The notes under the pieces: model-generated
Seen by the model: the letters and a program-made list of their open reading frames with translations, nothing else
Database searches by the model: none
Told to the model about the DNA's origin: nothing
Assembly (NCBI GenBank): GCA_026260175.1
Contig: JAKCWW010000896.1
Coordinates: 10,066-74,065, forward strand
From: Reticulitermes lucifugus
Taxonomy: Eukaryota > Arthropoda > Insecta > Blattodea > Rhinotermitidae
DNA: 64,000 nucleotides
Direction: 5' to 3'
Made by a program: the position numbers and the translations under genes
Shown here: positions 1-12,066 of the stretch, in pieces
Layout: every line of letters starts with the position of its first letter
Numbering within the stretch: position 1 is the stretch's first letter

Positions 1-64
1 TAAAAATTGTGTTAAATAACATAAAACAGTGTACATTTGTCTGCATAAGATATATATAAGTTTG

Positions 65-362
65 TGAAAATATATTATAAACGTAGTAATAACTTCTAGA
101 TGTCTCGGTCACTCATGTGGCCATCGTCAGGGAGGTGCGTTACGAAGAATAAATATATCGAGTTGTTACAAAAGGTTTTGAACAGTAAAATATTAAATAT
201 TAAAATTATCATGTAACTTTAATATTTAATATTTTACTTGTGCATTGGTCCACAAACTTTTGTAGCATCTTAATGTACTTATTCTTCGTAACGCACCTTT
301 ATGAGGATGGCCACATGAGTGGCCGAAACATGTAGCAAGTACTACGTTTATAATATATTTTC
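65..362. repeat. Foldback element with hammerhead-like modules
   Basis: Two arms of about 145 bp (65-205 and 213-362) are reverse complements of each other with scattered mismatches, separated by only a few bases. The outer ends share 'gaaaatatattataaacgtag' and the inner ends 'taaaatattaaatatta'. The right arm carries, on the + strand at 302-329, TGAGGA, one T, a perfect 6-bp stem (GGCCAC/GTGGCC) with an ATGA loop, then GAAAC. The left arm carries the mirror module on the - strand at 104-130, with CTGACGA intact but GAGA in place of GAAA. No transposase ORF is present. A non-autonomous foldback or MITE-like element is the likeliest identity. Confidence 0.85.
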
Positions 363-1561
363 TTAAATTTGTGTGCATTTGTTGGTTTTAGTCACGATAT
401 CTATCTGTTCAATGCACGGTTATGGATCATCCAACCCACACTCTCCCAGCCTATTTGTATAGTATGAGTTTTATCATTATCCTTCCATTGATGTCTGATT
501 CTCACGAGTGACTTTATCCCTTTATTTCCTCGTCCTCCGTATCGAAATTTCGCATTTCTTTACGCTTTTGTTTCGCTATATCTTGCTTATCTTCCTTGAT
601 TAAACATCCTATTAATATTTTTGGGTAAAGTAACTTTATAGAGCTCCTAGACAAGCACACACTTACTTTGTTTAAGTGATCTTAATTATATTAATATCTG
701 TAAGCATAATCAAAAACATTTCCTGTCGACGTTTACACAGCTGTTGATTTGTTACTACGATTTCAACAGTTTAATATAATTTTATGCGTAGTTCCGTATG
801 TACAGTCCTCGACAAGAATGTAGTTTACAATCTGTATTACTGGGTTTCGAGATTTCTTTTTGTCGCCTAGTTTTATGAACAAAACGCAACGTTCCGGGAA
901 ACTCTATCTGTTTTCGTCTACAGATGGAAAATGCGTAATGTCTCCCAGTCACTTGGGACTGATATAAAAAGCTAGCCTCAATTACCTTTCGGAACACCAA
1001 ACGAAGGTCGAAAGCCAGAAATCAAGTAACTAAATGTAATAATATACCGTGGTCGAAACTCTTCAGAATTTTCTTTCAGGTTACATTGTTTTGCTTTATG
1101 CATTTAAGCATTTATGGTGTTTAAAATGTTTGTGTCCTATTTATGTTCCAGAAGATACTGAGCTGCAAGATTGTGCGGACGTTTAGATGGATGGCAGTCG
1201 GATGGACGGACGGACGGAGAGACAATTGTGAGTTACATTTTGTATTGCATAGTGTGGCTAGTGTCTGTGTGTCTTGACACACCATTCGTTTATCGGATGA
1301 CTGTTTAATAAGAGTGGGTCGATGACTTTATGCCGATAATTTTAGGAACAATAAGTACGTGTCTGAATTGAAGTTTAAAAATGTTTCAGGGTTTGCTTTT
1401 ATTCTGTGCTTAAACAAAGTATGGAAAGTTATAGTTTCTGAATGAACACAGCGTGCAATTTCTGTCTTTGTGAGCATTGCATTCTGAATTTTATTAGAAT
1501 TTGAGTATATTACATAAGCTGAAAGATTCGTAAGTGTTCATTACCATGATTCCCAGTGCTC
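363..1561. other. Unique AT-rich stretch, nothing recognised
   Basis: No long ORF, repeat family member or RNA gene is recognised. The only structure is a short 'ggacggacggacgga' run near 1203-1220. It is probably intergenic or intronic. Confidence 0.5.
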
Positions 1562-1640
1562 CTATTGTTATTCTTATTATTCTTATTCCCGTCATTGTTA
1601 TTGTTATTATTATGAGTATCATCATTATCGTGGTTATTAG
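1562..1640. repeat. Imperfect ATT-rich microsatellite
   Basis: A run built from TTATT, TTATTC and ATT units, interrupted by 'cccgtc' and 'gag'. The small antisense ORF across it is low-complexity isoleucine and methionine, so it is not counted as a gene. Confidence 0.75.
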
Positions 1641-1798
1641 ACTTCCTTTATGAGGAAATGTGGAACTTCTCACGTAGCTACTGCGCCTTTCTCTTTGTCT
1701 GTCAGCCTGTGACCTAATAGCAGCGACTAAACCGTTCGTCAAATTTTCGTGAAATTCAGTCTAGAATTTCTTAACAAAACGCTGTACAGTAAGCGTAA

Positions 1799-2012
1799 GT
1801 TTCGTGAAAATCGGCTCCGTGACGAGTCATACTTTAGTTAAGGGCGTAAAAGAATTTCTAAACATACTTGGAGAAATCGTGACCGGTTTGGTTTAAATTC
1901 GACGTTGAAGATCTCCGTCAGTGTTGGTGAGCAACCAATTGTTTGTGAAAATCGATACAGTGAAATTCGAACTTTAAATAAGGTCGTAAATGGAATTTCG
2001 CCCAAATTTTGT
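1799..2012. repeat. Pair of diverged direct repeats (~75 bp, 142 bp apart)
   Basis: 1799-1873 and 1941-2012 align with shared blocks: 'gtgaaaatcg', then 'actttag/aaataagg-cgtaaa', then 'gaatttc'. Both have the same order and spacing, so they look like an old tandem duplication with a period of about 142 bp. The sequence itself is not recognised. Confidence 0.5.
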
Positions 2013-2521
2013 ACATTTGCTTCCGCTTTGGATGAAATTTGAAGCCGGGGCGACTTAGTTCCATATCAGTCGGCGCAGCGAAGTCCGTAATTTTCTTATG
2101 GACGTTCTTAAAATTACAGTCACGCGTATACCAAGAGACAGTATGACGTTTTGAAAATAAAGAACGCTTTGGCAAATTTTATGTACAGTCAAGTCACGGA
2201 GTACAACATTGGCATTCTTGTTGCTGGTTACTATGGCGGTGAAGCTAGATTCGCTTCAGCGTCACAAATTCACGTGTCCGCCAAATTTATTATCGATTGT
2301 AGGAAATTAGAAATACTGGTTGGGATTGGCTTCCAGCAGCATGAAGCACATCAGACTTCGTCTCAAAATCTGTTCAGCGTTTCTCGCGTAAATATATAAG
2401 GACAGTTGGACGGGTATGATTATTACCGTGTGCAGTCTTTTCTTGTACGTTGTGTAAAGAACGCCCAGTAACTGCCCGTTAGTTTACTGGTTTCATTTCC
2501 TCAGTTTATGTCGAATGGCGG

Positions 2522-2769
2522 GTCCGTGATAGCGTAGCAGGAATACTGACTAGCTACGGGCTGGACGGTCTGGGGATCGAATTCCGGCAAGGGGAAAGTT
2601 ATTTGCTTTTATCCAAAACCGCCCAGACTGACTCTGGTATCCATCCAGCCTCCTATGCAATGGGTACTGGGGTTCTGTCCTCCTAGTAAAGTGACCGAGG
2701 TTAAGAAGAAGTTGAGCTGTACATGTACCCCTCTATATGCCTTCATGGTGTGTACAGGGACAACTTTAG
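2522..2769 (+). mobile_element. SINE family 1 copy
   Basis: Starts with the tRNA-like head 'gtgatagcgtag', followed by 'ctggacggtctggggatcga' (box B region). The diverged body 'cagcctcctatgcaatggg' and the tail 'gccttcatggtgtgtacagg' follow. All modules are in consensus order, so this is a nearly full-length but old copy. It would have been transcribed by RNA polymerase III from internal boxes A and B and mobilised by a LINE. Confidence 0.85.
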
Positions 2770-4258
2770 ATTTTTTTGTGTTGAAGGGCGGAAACCATAT
2801 CATTATTAGGCTGGTAAGAAAACTACTCTCCTGAAAAGCTAATAATAAGTACATAACATTAAACTGACGCGACAGTCGAACTGATATCGAAATTTGTACC
2901 ACTTGCAATTTCGGAGTTCAGTAAATAGTGGACACCAAATAACCATTGATCTAAATTGATAGCGCCTACGGTTTCTTAGCAGACATTTACTATTTCCAGT
3001 TATAAGTAAATGTCATGTTATTGTACGCAATCCCGAGCTCGTTTTATTTTCAAGCATAATTTATTGTCGTGTGTACTTACTGCGGTCTACTCGTTAACCA
3101 GCGTCAATCCCGTTACAATTTTAACGGTAAATATGACGTATCCGTCCGTAGCTACAGTTCCCGCAACCGACTTGTTCCACGTATATCGGGTCCGCTGTTG
3201 TGCGTTGTATCTCCTGAGGGTCACTTGGAAATCACAAGTTCATTAAATCTGCACGCAATGTAACTTTCTTCCATAAAGGTGGATACTGTAATACTGACTG
3301 AAGCAGACGTATCTCGCCGCCATTTGCCGCTGCTATCTTTTGATCATGTTGATAATCATTGCCAATGATACGCATTCATTTATAGCACCCACAAACACGC
3401 ACGCACATCGTCAATCGCAAACCCTGTCCTATTACACGCCTGTGTAGCGACGAACAGCCTCGCCGATTTTCCGATCACATGTTAATGGAAGCGTAAGATG
3501 CAGGCTGATGGGTCCAGTGCTGCTGTTTTGGTTAAGCTGGATTTACAGCTGCCCTCCATGTTTGTCATAGAGAGAGGGAGGCACATTCTATTAGGGTATC
3601 CATGTTCTTACGAGAAGGCTCGACTTTATTGCCATTCCAGTGTTGTTCTTCTGGTTAGGCGGATTATGCCAACATGTTATTATTAGCAGCAGACTAGATT
3701 CAGTTACTGGGCCCATGTTGTGCTTGTGGGAAAGCAGGACCATATAGCACGCGTGTAATGGAAAGAATTTTTAAGTTTAGATTCAGCGCCTGCTTTTCTG
3801 GTGCATGAAATTCATCTGAATAGCGTGTGAAATCCCATTCTTGCCTCACAGCAAACACAGTGTGTTTCTCTGTTATGAAGACCAGTCTGTTAAATCCTTC
3901 ATATTCTGTGTTTACTGTACGAATTATATGAAACACACAAATACACTGCGTGGCTAGAATTGAGAGCCTCTTAGCGTTAAAGCATGTGGGTTAAGCACTG
4001 TATTTTACATGTTCATGGCGTGACATGTTCTTTTAACTTAAATTTTACCGGTTTATGGAGTAGTGTCTAACTTCATCTGTCATAAAAGAGAGGATTATAT
4101 ATTACTAATCACAAGAAGTTCAATAATTTCTTGCAGTGTAACAGTTTACAGTTATTTTTAATACTGTTGTTACGTCGGCACAAGGGACGTTTTGGTTTTA
4201 TACCTAACTACGAACCGTGCGCGCTTGGCGCAACACACAGTGCTTCAGATTTGTTTCC
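2770..4258. other. No gene recognised
   Basis: Mostly unique AT-rich sequence. The antisense ORF at 3700-3936 contains a stretch (LVFITE...FAVR) that reminds me of an anonymous dispersed sequence in insect genomes. That is from memory only and does not support a gene call. Confidence 0.35.
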
Positions 4259-4405
4259 GTATAGCTCACTGAATACCGTGACTAGGATACGAGCTGGACT
4301 ACTGAGGTTTGGAGGGGGGGTGGTCCATTTGCGACAGGAACCCAGATTTGTCCTTCTCTACAGCATTCAGCTCGGCGTAGGAGGCCCCGCCCATTGGATT
4401 CCTTC
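4259..4405 (+). mobile_element. Probable SINE family 1 head, degenerate
   Basis: 'accgtgactaggatacgag' followed by 'ctggact' matches the family 1 tRNA-like head in order and spacing. Box B is decayed ('gaggtttggagg') and ends in a run of seven G. The 3' half is barely recognisable. Confidence 0.45.
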
Positions 4406-5349
4406 TACACACTCTGAATTTTTAATTTCGCCTAAATAATGCATATAATGCTATTCCTTCTAAACAGAAAACATACTACATTTCCATTACAAAAACAAAG
4501 CTGTTAATCCTGTTTAAACACTAATACATATTGTGGAATTTGAGATTCTCTCAGCAGTGTTGCTGAAGATTTTAAGTCTTCTGGAATGCACCCCCCTCCG
4601 TGCTTTTAAGTGTATCATTTAATGGCGCTGCTGACTGAAGTTTATACAGCGTCAGTGATACATGAATGAATGTGTGTGTGTGTGTATGGAGCAATGGTAA
4701 AATGATACTGACGAGGGAAAGTACGCATAGTCGGAGAAAAATCCTGAATGCCACTTTGTCCACTGGCCTGGTATCGAAACCTCAGACTTCCCGCATATCA
4801 GGCATAACAGCAGCCCACCGAAATGCAGCCCCATTTCTGCAATTTCATTTACGGGAACTGTTCCACATGAAGTGTTAACACTTGTCTCCAGTGCAAATGC
4901 AGATCATTACAATCACACAGAGAAGTACTAAAGGCGTGCACTGGATTAACCAAGCAGGAATGTGGAACAGGCATTACTACATGTTTTAACAAATAACACT
5001 GCAAAAGGCAAGGGGCGGCTTTATAAACACCGGCCACCCTGGAGGTAGATACGAGAGAAAGATCGGACCCTTCTCAGACGAGCTCATAAAGAGAACCAGT
5101 TGTGCAGCGCCCCTGGCGATAGAGACAAAGCAATGACGTCATAAGTTTGCCATTCTGTATATGTTGCAAGATTTTTTCCCTTCAAGAAGAGATATTTCTG
5201 CAGGAGTTCGTAATTCGTTGGATGGGGTTGGTATTATTAAGGCACATTAATTATATGAAATTGTAAGACATACGACTGTAGGCTCTGACTTTGTTACCAG
5301 GCCTACCGTGCGGTTTCGTATCAGTGCATCTTTGTGTTTCTTTTCCTTT

Positions 5350-5580
5350 TTATGTGGCGTACTTGGCGATACTTTCAGTAGCTCAGACTACATGGCGTCG
5401 AATTATTCGGCGATTGTGAACAAAGATTAGGGCGTAATGGGGAAGGACGCGACTATGGCCTAATTTAAAATACCATACCAACATTTATCTTCAGGCACTG
5501 AGGAAACGTACGAAGAAATTCGGAGAGGCTGGTCGGCGAACCGGCCGAAATTCGAAGCGAGGATTCCATAAAAGTCAGAA
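5350..5580 (-). mobile_element. SINE family 3 copy, old
   Basis: Read on the - strand it has a head remnant with 'ttcgaatttcggccggttcg', a body with 'aaattaggcca' and 'gcgtccttcccc', and a decayed tail toward 5350. This order matches the family 3 SINEs at 28845-29078 and 58925-59185. No duplication is visible at the ends. Confidence 0.6.
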
Positions 5581-6144
5581 ACCTGAACATATTAGCAAGC
5601 TAGCTCGGTGTTTGTACGTACGTATTAGTTAAATTCATATTTACGCAGACAAGAGAAATTAATTTATTATTGGTATTTTCTTCTGCGCCACGTGCCTCAG
5701 TGCAAGTGCACCGTCTTCATGCCCCAAAAATGAATTGTATTGCTAATGTACACAGTGCTGCGTAATCATATCACCACATTTCTTGTATTCTGATCTTTTA
5801 TTTGGAGCTCATTAGCAATTGTTAAAATATTCCTCGGAATGTTTAAAATGTCCGCCATTAGAACCCAGGGACGATTAAAAAATGCCGAACGACGGAGGTG
5901 CAGTTTGGCTACGTGACACTGGGACATTCTGCATTTTTCGGTAATAACTCTCTGGGAGAATAGAAAGTGGCTCCAACTTTTTCACCATTACGTAAGTCCA
6001 CAGCAAAAGTTGATTCAGGATGTATAATATTGGAAAACGAATTAGCTTGTTTAATTTTGTAATTGATGTTTGTGTGATGCGAACATGTTTAGATACTGGT
6101 CCATGAATCCCAGTAAGGGGCATTATTTATGCAATCTGGACTGT

Positions 6145-6378
6145 GTAACCCGAGCAGCTTGGCTCAAGCTCTGATGTTTCTGACTTGTGTTCCGCTCAGA
6201 CACTACTATTCCGGCTTAGATGTATCGTCATTTTCTTCAGTTCTCCAGCCAAATGCCGTATACAACGTCCAATTAGGCACGACCGCTTTCTCCCGAAATC
6301 CTTTTACTTTATTATTTGCTATCATCCGTTGACACTGTGTAGTCTGAGTTACTTACAGCGTTGTTAAATAAACTACAA
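6145..6378 (+). mobile_element. SINE family 3/4 copy, old
   Basis: The body contains 'gccaaatgccg' and 'aggcacgaccgctttctccc', the conserved SINE body. It ends in 'cttacagcgttgttaaataa', the family 4 tail, followed by A-rich sequence. The tRNA-like head near 6145-6200 is badly decayed. The copy matters mainly because its tail links families 3 and 4. Confidence 0.6.
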
Positions 6379-7354
6379 ATAAATAAGACAATTTAAATGT
6401 TAATTTAAACTGCTGTGAGTTCCGGCAGACAAATTTATTCTTCATAAATGTGCGTGCAAATATTGTTATGGAGATTAACTTGCCGTATAAAGATCTCTTC
6501 TAAAATGTATATGTAGGACACATTTGACACGACCTGAAATAGTTCAGAATTGCCATAGAATTTGCCAATCGGATTATTATTACTGTGCACGGAATAATTT
6601 CATAAGGAGCAACAAAAATTTTAGAATACTTCAATCAGACTGGACGAAGCATTTAACGTATTCGAGACCAAGTTCGGAAGGCTTAGTAATAAGGTACGAG
6701 ATTTTTGGGTTTCGTAACATGCGGTAAATTCCCTTTTCTTTAGAAGATGAGCGGCTGTTAGATTTTCGAGAAAGATGCAGTTCCATGTAGTTAGTTACCA
6801 ACGGAAGAGGGAGACATATTTAGACCTTACAATATATTTAGCCCCTGTAGGTCAGTTTCGTCGAGGCTACTGGAACAAATAATTAAGAACGGACTTTATA
6901 TAACCGTGGTTTAGTGGTGTGGCGTACAGTCAGTTGACTCATTATAGGGTGCAGTCTGAACTGTTACGAATATGCTAGAGATCAACAGTGTCAGAGACTT
7001 GGTTCAGCAGGTAAAGAAAGATAAATTTTGAAGGCACACCCCAAACCATGGAGCCAGTCCCTGTGGTACCAATACTGTAAAGAGAAATGTGTACCTGAAG
7101 GATGTAAAACTAAATTTTTAGGTTACCTATGTACAAAGCTACACGGCGTCCCTTTCCAGAATAGCGTAATCCTTATCTCAACACCGCCAGAACTCAAGTC
7201 TCACAATTCAGAAACCAAATTACAGAAGACGAGGAAGAAGAAATATAAGCGGATGAAAGCAAAGATGGAACCGATGTTCGTAACAGGTAGACGGAAGTAA
7301 AGTCTAGGCATGGATGGTGATATTTCAGCTTCACGCCTCTGCCCATTCTAGCCC
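6379..7354. other. No gene recognised
   Basis: Unique AT-rich sequence. The 90-residue ORF at 7028-7300 (+) has a lysine-rich C terminus but no domain I recognise and no supporting context. Confidence 0.4.
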
Positions 7355-7505
7355 CCCCCCCGCATCACCCGGTACCGATTCGGTAGCACGGATGACGGGC
7401 TCGGGGATTGAAGTGGAGCTGTGAGAAAAAGCAAAATTTGTGCCTCTTCTTGGGATTGAATCTCGGTTGTCCAACCCATACCCGAGTCTCTATATAAGGG
7501 AGTAA
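7355..7505 (-). mobile_element. SINE family 1 fragment
   Basis: On the - strand the head 'gactcgggtatgggttggac' is followed by a box B remnant 'ccgagattcaatccc', then a body remnant 'accgaatcggtaccgggt'. The order fits family 1. The 3' third is missing and a run of nine C marks that end. Confidence 0.55.
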
Positions 7506-9775
7506 AAAAAGTTCGTCTATGATTTCTACACTCACAAGAATCGAACTCAGAGTGTCAGAACACAAGCAGATTTCATAATCTGTAGGTACAGTTTTCCCTC
7601 ATTACCTTCTCTTTACTCTACTATTAGGCATTTTGACCCTTGTGCGTGACTCTGAATTCGCATTATTTCTGTATGTGGACGCTATGAAATTCAAGGTTCA
7701 GTAAAGAGAGCCTGGCCACTGTATTAATCTTTTGATCTTGATACGTTATATCCCGTTGTGTTTACATCGTTAGACTGCTTGCCTTTGACTGAACTTAATC
7801 TTCTAGAAGTATATTTTTTGGCTAAATTCCTTACTGCAATACCCACTTTCACGCCGTCGGTTGTTTCTACCACATTTTGCCTCTATCTTTAACTAACTGT
7901 ATTTAGGTTTGCCTTATTTTTCGTGGTTATGACAAACCTATGACCCCACAGATGTTGCCCTGGTTAAACAAATTGGATGATGCCACCAGCAATTATGTCG
8001 TGGCCCGACATAATAAAATCGGCCTCTCGAATGGCTAAAAACCGGACTGTCCAAGAATAGAGCCGCGTGTGTTGGGAAAACAAATCCAGATGTTCTCCAA
8101 TATTTTCTGACACGGACTTTACACATTACCATTCTAATGACATTTTGTCAGGGAGTATACGTACCGATTACCATACTAATACGAGCTGAACTTCGTAGTT
8201 TGCACACGGCTAATTTACAAATTCTGCTTACCTCGACGAAAATTTGAGTTCTGAGGTCAATTAACAGGCTCTCTGTAACAATGGCTGATCATTTTGGCTT
8301 CTCGCACCCAAACTCTCATTCACTTAAGCGGTTTACTGATTTTGTGCACGTTCTGTGGTTGGAGAACTTAACCGACAGATATTGAATTAATATCTGACAC
8401 TTTGAAGCCTGAAATTTATGCAAGTTAAATCTACAGATATATATTACACGTCACAGAGGCCCACCGCATCTCTGTTAGAGAGACAGATTAATTCTGTTCA
8501 GGGCAGTACCCATATCCACGAATCTCGTACACATAAAAGCGCGCTGTGAACAAAACTAAAAGCTGGCGGTATGTTTATAGTAACCACTGTGCTTTAAATG
8601 GTTTACTGTAGGTAGTCGTACTATATTTTACTAAGTCTTGGCAGTCTTTATTCTTTGTTTATTTAATGAGGATTCCATTTCATCAGATGCGTAACATCGA
8701 ATGATAAGATGATTAATGGACAGTGAATTACTCGTATAAAGAATGTGAAAGAAAATAGGCTAGACCTAGTTTAAGACTTTGTCCGCCGGCATTTGCGTGG
8801 AGGTAGAGTTGTAAACTACAAAAGGGTGTCAGGATGAAGGGTGTTGGGAAGAAATTTGAAATTTTGACCTCCGAAATGCCATGCAAGGGCGCTACGTACT
8901 CGACCATGATGTTTGGTCTGTTAAATGAGACTAGTATCAACAATGAAATTACAGTTTTAGCTTTATTGTTGTCTACATATGAAAGTAGGTCATTTGTTGC
9001 GAGTGCTAGAAACTGAGATAATTTGAAAGCGATGTCATTAGTAAAACGTTTCAGCCTCAGTGAACTGCGAAATGAAGTACATAATTAGTTGTTCTAAATT
9101 TTGTGCTTCTCGCAAGACGTTGTGTTGATTAAATCAGAGTCGTTGATGGTTGTATTTATTCGTGGTTTGCATAATGACGCTATTAGTACCTCAGAATAAC
9201 TGGGTCGACTGCTAGGAATATTAGTGAATATTTGATAGGACAGCACGTAGAAGGGAACGACATTTGCTTCATTTAATGTAACATCTTGTCGTTTTCCTGA
9301 AATAGTGAGAAAAACCACGAACAACTGTCAGGGTAATCGTAAAACATGCATCTTTCGAACACAAGCCAGAAGCGTTATGATTTGAGCCACATCGCTCAAT
9401 TAAGAGTGGATGAAACGAAATTTAACACGTAGCGCGTGGGTACTTACAAGAGAAAGGAGCAAAATTGATACAAATAGGGTTGCATTATCTCGAAACGGAG
9501 GGCTAGTCTAAACATATCTTTGAAATAATGCTATCTCTCACACGGATATTTGGTCTAAAAATAAATCATCAGTGATTTATATCTCCTTTTTCTTTTTGCA
9601 GAGACCTTGTGATGTATTCCTATCACGGAATTAATTCGAATAATTGGCGTATGAAGGCACTCTACAGTCTCCAGTAATTCGCCGCTGTGTTACTTCATTA
9701 TTACAACAGCGTATCTTTGTTTAACAACTTAAATCCCGTTAGTAAAGTGATTTTATTGGCAATAAAATTTGACTT
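7506..9775. other. No gene recognised
   Basis: About 2.3 kb of AT-rich sequence with only short, isolated ORFs. No repeat family is confidently recognised. It is probably intergenic or intronic. Confidence 0.4.
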
Positions 9776-10032
9776 CCGACTCGCTTCGAGCTGGACGGTC
9801 CGGGGATCGAATCCCGGTGGGGGTGAGCTTTTAAGCACCCGGCCAGACCGGCCCTGGGGCCTACCCAGCCTCCTGTACAATGGGTATCGGGTCATTCCCG
9901 GTGGTAAAGCGGCTGGGACGTGGCGTTGACCACCCAACCCCATGTAGTACTGAGGTTAAAGAAAGAGTAGAACTATACCTCTGCTCCCCCTCTAGGCCTT
10001 CATGGCCTGTTCTAGGGTGAACTTTACCTTTG
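9776..10032 (+). mobile_element. SINE family 1 copy, 5'-truncated, close to consensus
   Basis: Begins inside the head at 'gactcgcttcgagctggacg' and then has an intact box B 'ggggatcgaatcccgg'. The body 'ccggccagaccggccctggg' and the tail 'ggccttcatggcctgttc' follow. It is the least decayed full body of family 1 in the window, so it may belong to a younger subfamily shared with 21487-21581. Both strands give short ORFs that are shadows of the SINE. Confidence 0.9.
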
Positions 10033-10044
10033 ATAACAATGCTT

Positions 10045-10850
10045 AACTTTACTTGCATTTGGTATAGAAACCTAGCTTACGTTGGTAAAGTTACTTGAGT
10101 TTCGTAAAGACATTAAATTTTAATATAAAATAACAATTTAAATTACTTCGGTACAGAAACGTAACTTGAGTTGATACAGCAACTTAACCTTAATAGGTGT
10201 ACTAAGTTAAACTTTACTGGCATTGTAACATTAAATAACCGTATGGTAACACATCAAGTTACACACATCACCTGATTATTTTCTTTCCAAAATTTTCGGT
10301 TGCGACTTTCGCATTTTCTGCGTGATTTTTAAAATACACATAAAAATATTCAGAGATATTTCATTTAATATATATCCAGTGATTATACGATGTTCAATAA
10401 CCCGCTGGTAGTTATTTAACTTTTGTTGGTGGAGTAACTTAAATTCTTTGGTAAATTTACTTATTCTTCTCTGTGACAGTGAGCTAAATTTTATTGGTAC
10501 TATCATATTAAACAACTGTCTTGTACGTAGCAACTTATATGCATCACTTGCTTATTTTATATCCGAAATATTTCGGTCGCGACCAACCATCTTCTTTGTG
10601 GTGGTTAAGTTACGCGTTCAAACACATGCAAGGACGAACCACTTAATACGTATCCACTAATTAAACCATGTTCAATGCACCCGCTGGTAGTCACTTAACC
10701 TTCAAGGACGGAGTAACTTGACTTCCTTGGTACGTAGTAACTGATCTTCTGTATGAGACTACCGTAAGTAGTGTTCTTACAGTAAAGTGACTGACGCTGG
10801 TGTAGTAACTGAACTTTAATTGGTGCAATAGAGTAAATTCCTTTAATTCA
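10045..10850. repeat. Tandem repeat: two ~277-bp units plus ~25-bp sub-repeats
   Basis: 10208-10484 and 10485-10764 align throughout: 'taaa-tttta-tgg' starts, 'ccgaaatatttcggtcgcga' in unit 2 against 'ccaaaattttcggttgcga' in unit 1, then 'gatgttcaataacccgctgg' against 'catgttcaatgcacccgctg', then 'ggagtaactt'. Flanking sequence on both sides carries a loose period of about 25 bp based on 'ttggtacagtaacttaactt'. This indicates an old satellite-like array of higher order. It starts just after the family 1 SINE. Confidence 0.75.
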
Positions 10851-11808
10851 GCAGATGCCCTCTCATTATTACGTACCTCATATTTGTTTACCTTACTGAG
10901 ACTCATTTCATGGCACGGATTGGTGCTTGGAACCTTTATATAAACACAGAATCTACTTTTATATCTGATAAGTTTTTATCTAAATCTTTCAGTTCTTGTG
11001 ATAACGTAAAGAAAAGATAGGGAAGGCGCTGGAATTGTTACGCTATGCTTGATACTCATAACTTGTTAGTATGTGCTCGTATGTCGGCAGTTAATACAGT
11101 TGACTTCCGTCGTCTGGATGTGCAAATAGATCGTATCAGAATTATATGAAGATTAAGTTTGTGATATATGCAGTCTCGTTTTATGGTAACATGCAGGCCA
11201 TGTTGGACCCACGTTTGTACTATAACTTTCACATTTCACATGCTTTTAAATTCGTTGCTCCGCGTTTAAAGCGTGTTTATTTAGGAGCAATGCAATATTT
11301 CGACGCTGAATCAGCCTTGTTACTGCTATATTTTTTAAACATTATCAAGGATCCCGCATTGTCAGCTCTCTAAAGTAAACTTAGTTCAGACAGAGTGCTA
11401 CTGTAATTTACTGCCTGCTTGTCAGTTGACTAACTGAAGGACGTGACGTCGGAGCCACGCCGGTCTCTCAGTGTAAATTACAGAGCGGAGCAGCGTGACA
11501 AGACAAAGGAACACGGAGTTTCTTTGGAGGCTGCCTGTGTTTGAAACTTCTGCAAAGCAGCAACTGCGCATGTCTCACTTTAGCGACGAATCGGTTTATT
11601 TAATGGCGTTTTCAACATCTCAAATTATATAACGTCGAGGCAGTGCCACATCTCAGGATCTTTGCCTTCCCGACTGACTTCTTACGAAATTTTTCGTGGG
11701 CGAATTGCAGAGGTGCAGGTGTTTCTCCGAGTTTCTTCAGCTTCCTTGGTAATTAATAATTCAACCTTTCTTCATATTCATCTTTGGCCGCCCGCTGAAA
11801 TGTTCGAC
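10851..11808. other. No gene recognised
   Basis: Unique sequence. The ORF at 11146-11373 (+) shows no domain I recognise. A short GC-richer patch near 11430-11500 has no assignable function. Confidence 0.4.
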
Positions 11809-12066
11809 AGCCGGTGTAGCGTAGTCGGTATAATGACTAGGATATGGGTTTGACAACACGGGGTTCGAATTCCGGTAGGGGCAGATATTTTTTTCTTCTC
11901 CCAAAGGTCCAGCGATTCTTGACCGGGTCTAAAGCGGCAGGGGCGTGAAGTTAACCCCTCACCTTCATCTAGTGCCGAGTTTAAGAATGAGGGGAGTGAC
12001 ACCTCTGCTCCCCTTATATGCTTTTTTCATGGCGTGGACAGGGATAACTTTTCCTTTACCTTTACT
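11809..12066 (+). mobile_element. SINE family 1 copy
   Basis: Head 'gccggtgtagcgtagtcgg', box B 'ggggttcgaattccgg', then a body with an internal deletion (the 'cagcctcctgtacaatggg' segment is gone). The tail 'ttcatggcgtggacaggg' is followed by 'cctttacc' repeats. All modules are in order, so this is a full-span copy with one deletion. Confidence 0.85.

Noticed and set aside
4770-4836. tRNA-like patch on the - strand ('ggtttcgatacc')
   Set aside because: Only box B is plausible and no family body adjoins it.
7510-7600. Possible tRNA on the - strand ('gagttcgattcttg' as a T-arm)
   Set aside because: Acceptor and anticodon arms do not form; at most an old SINE head.
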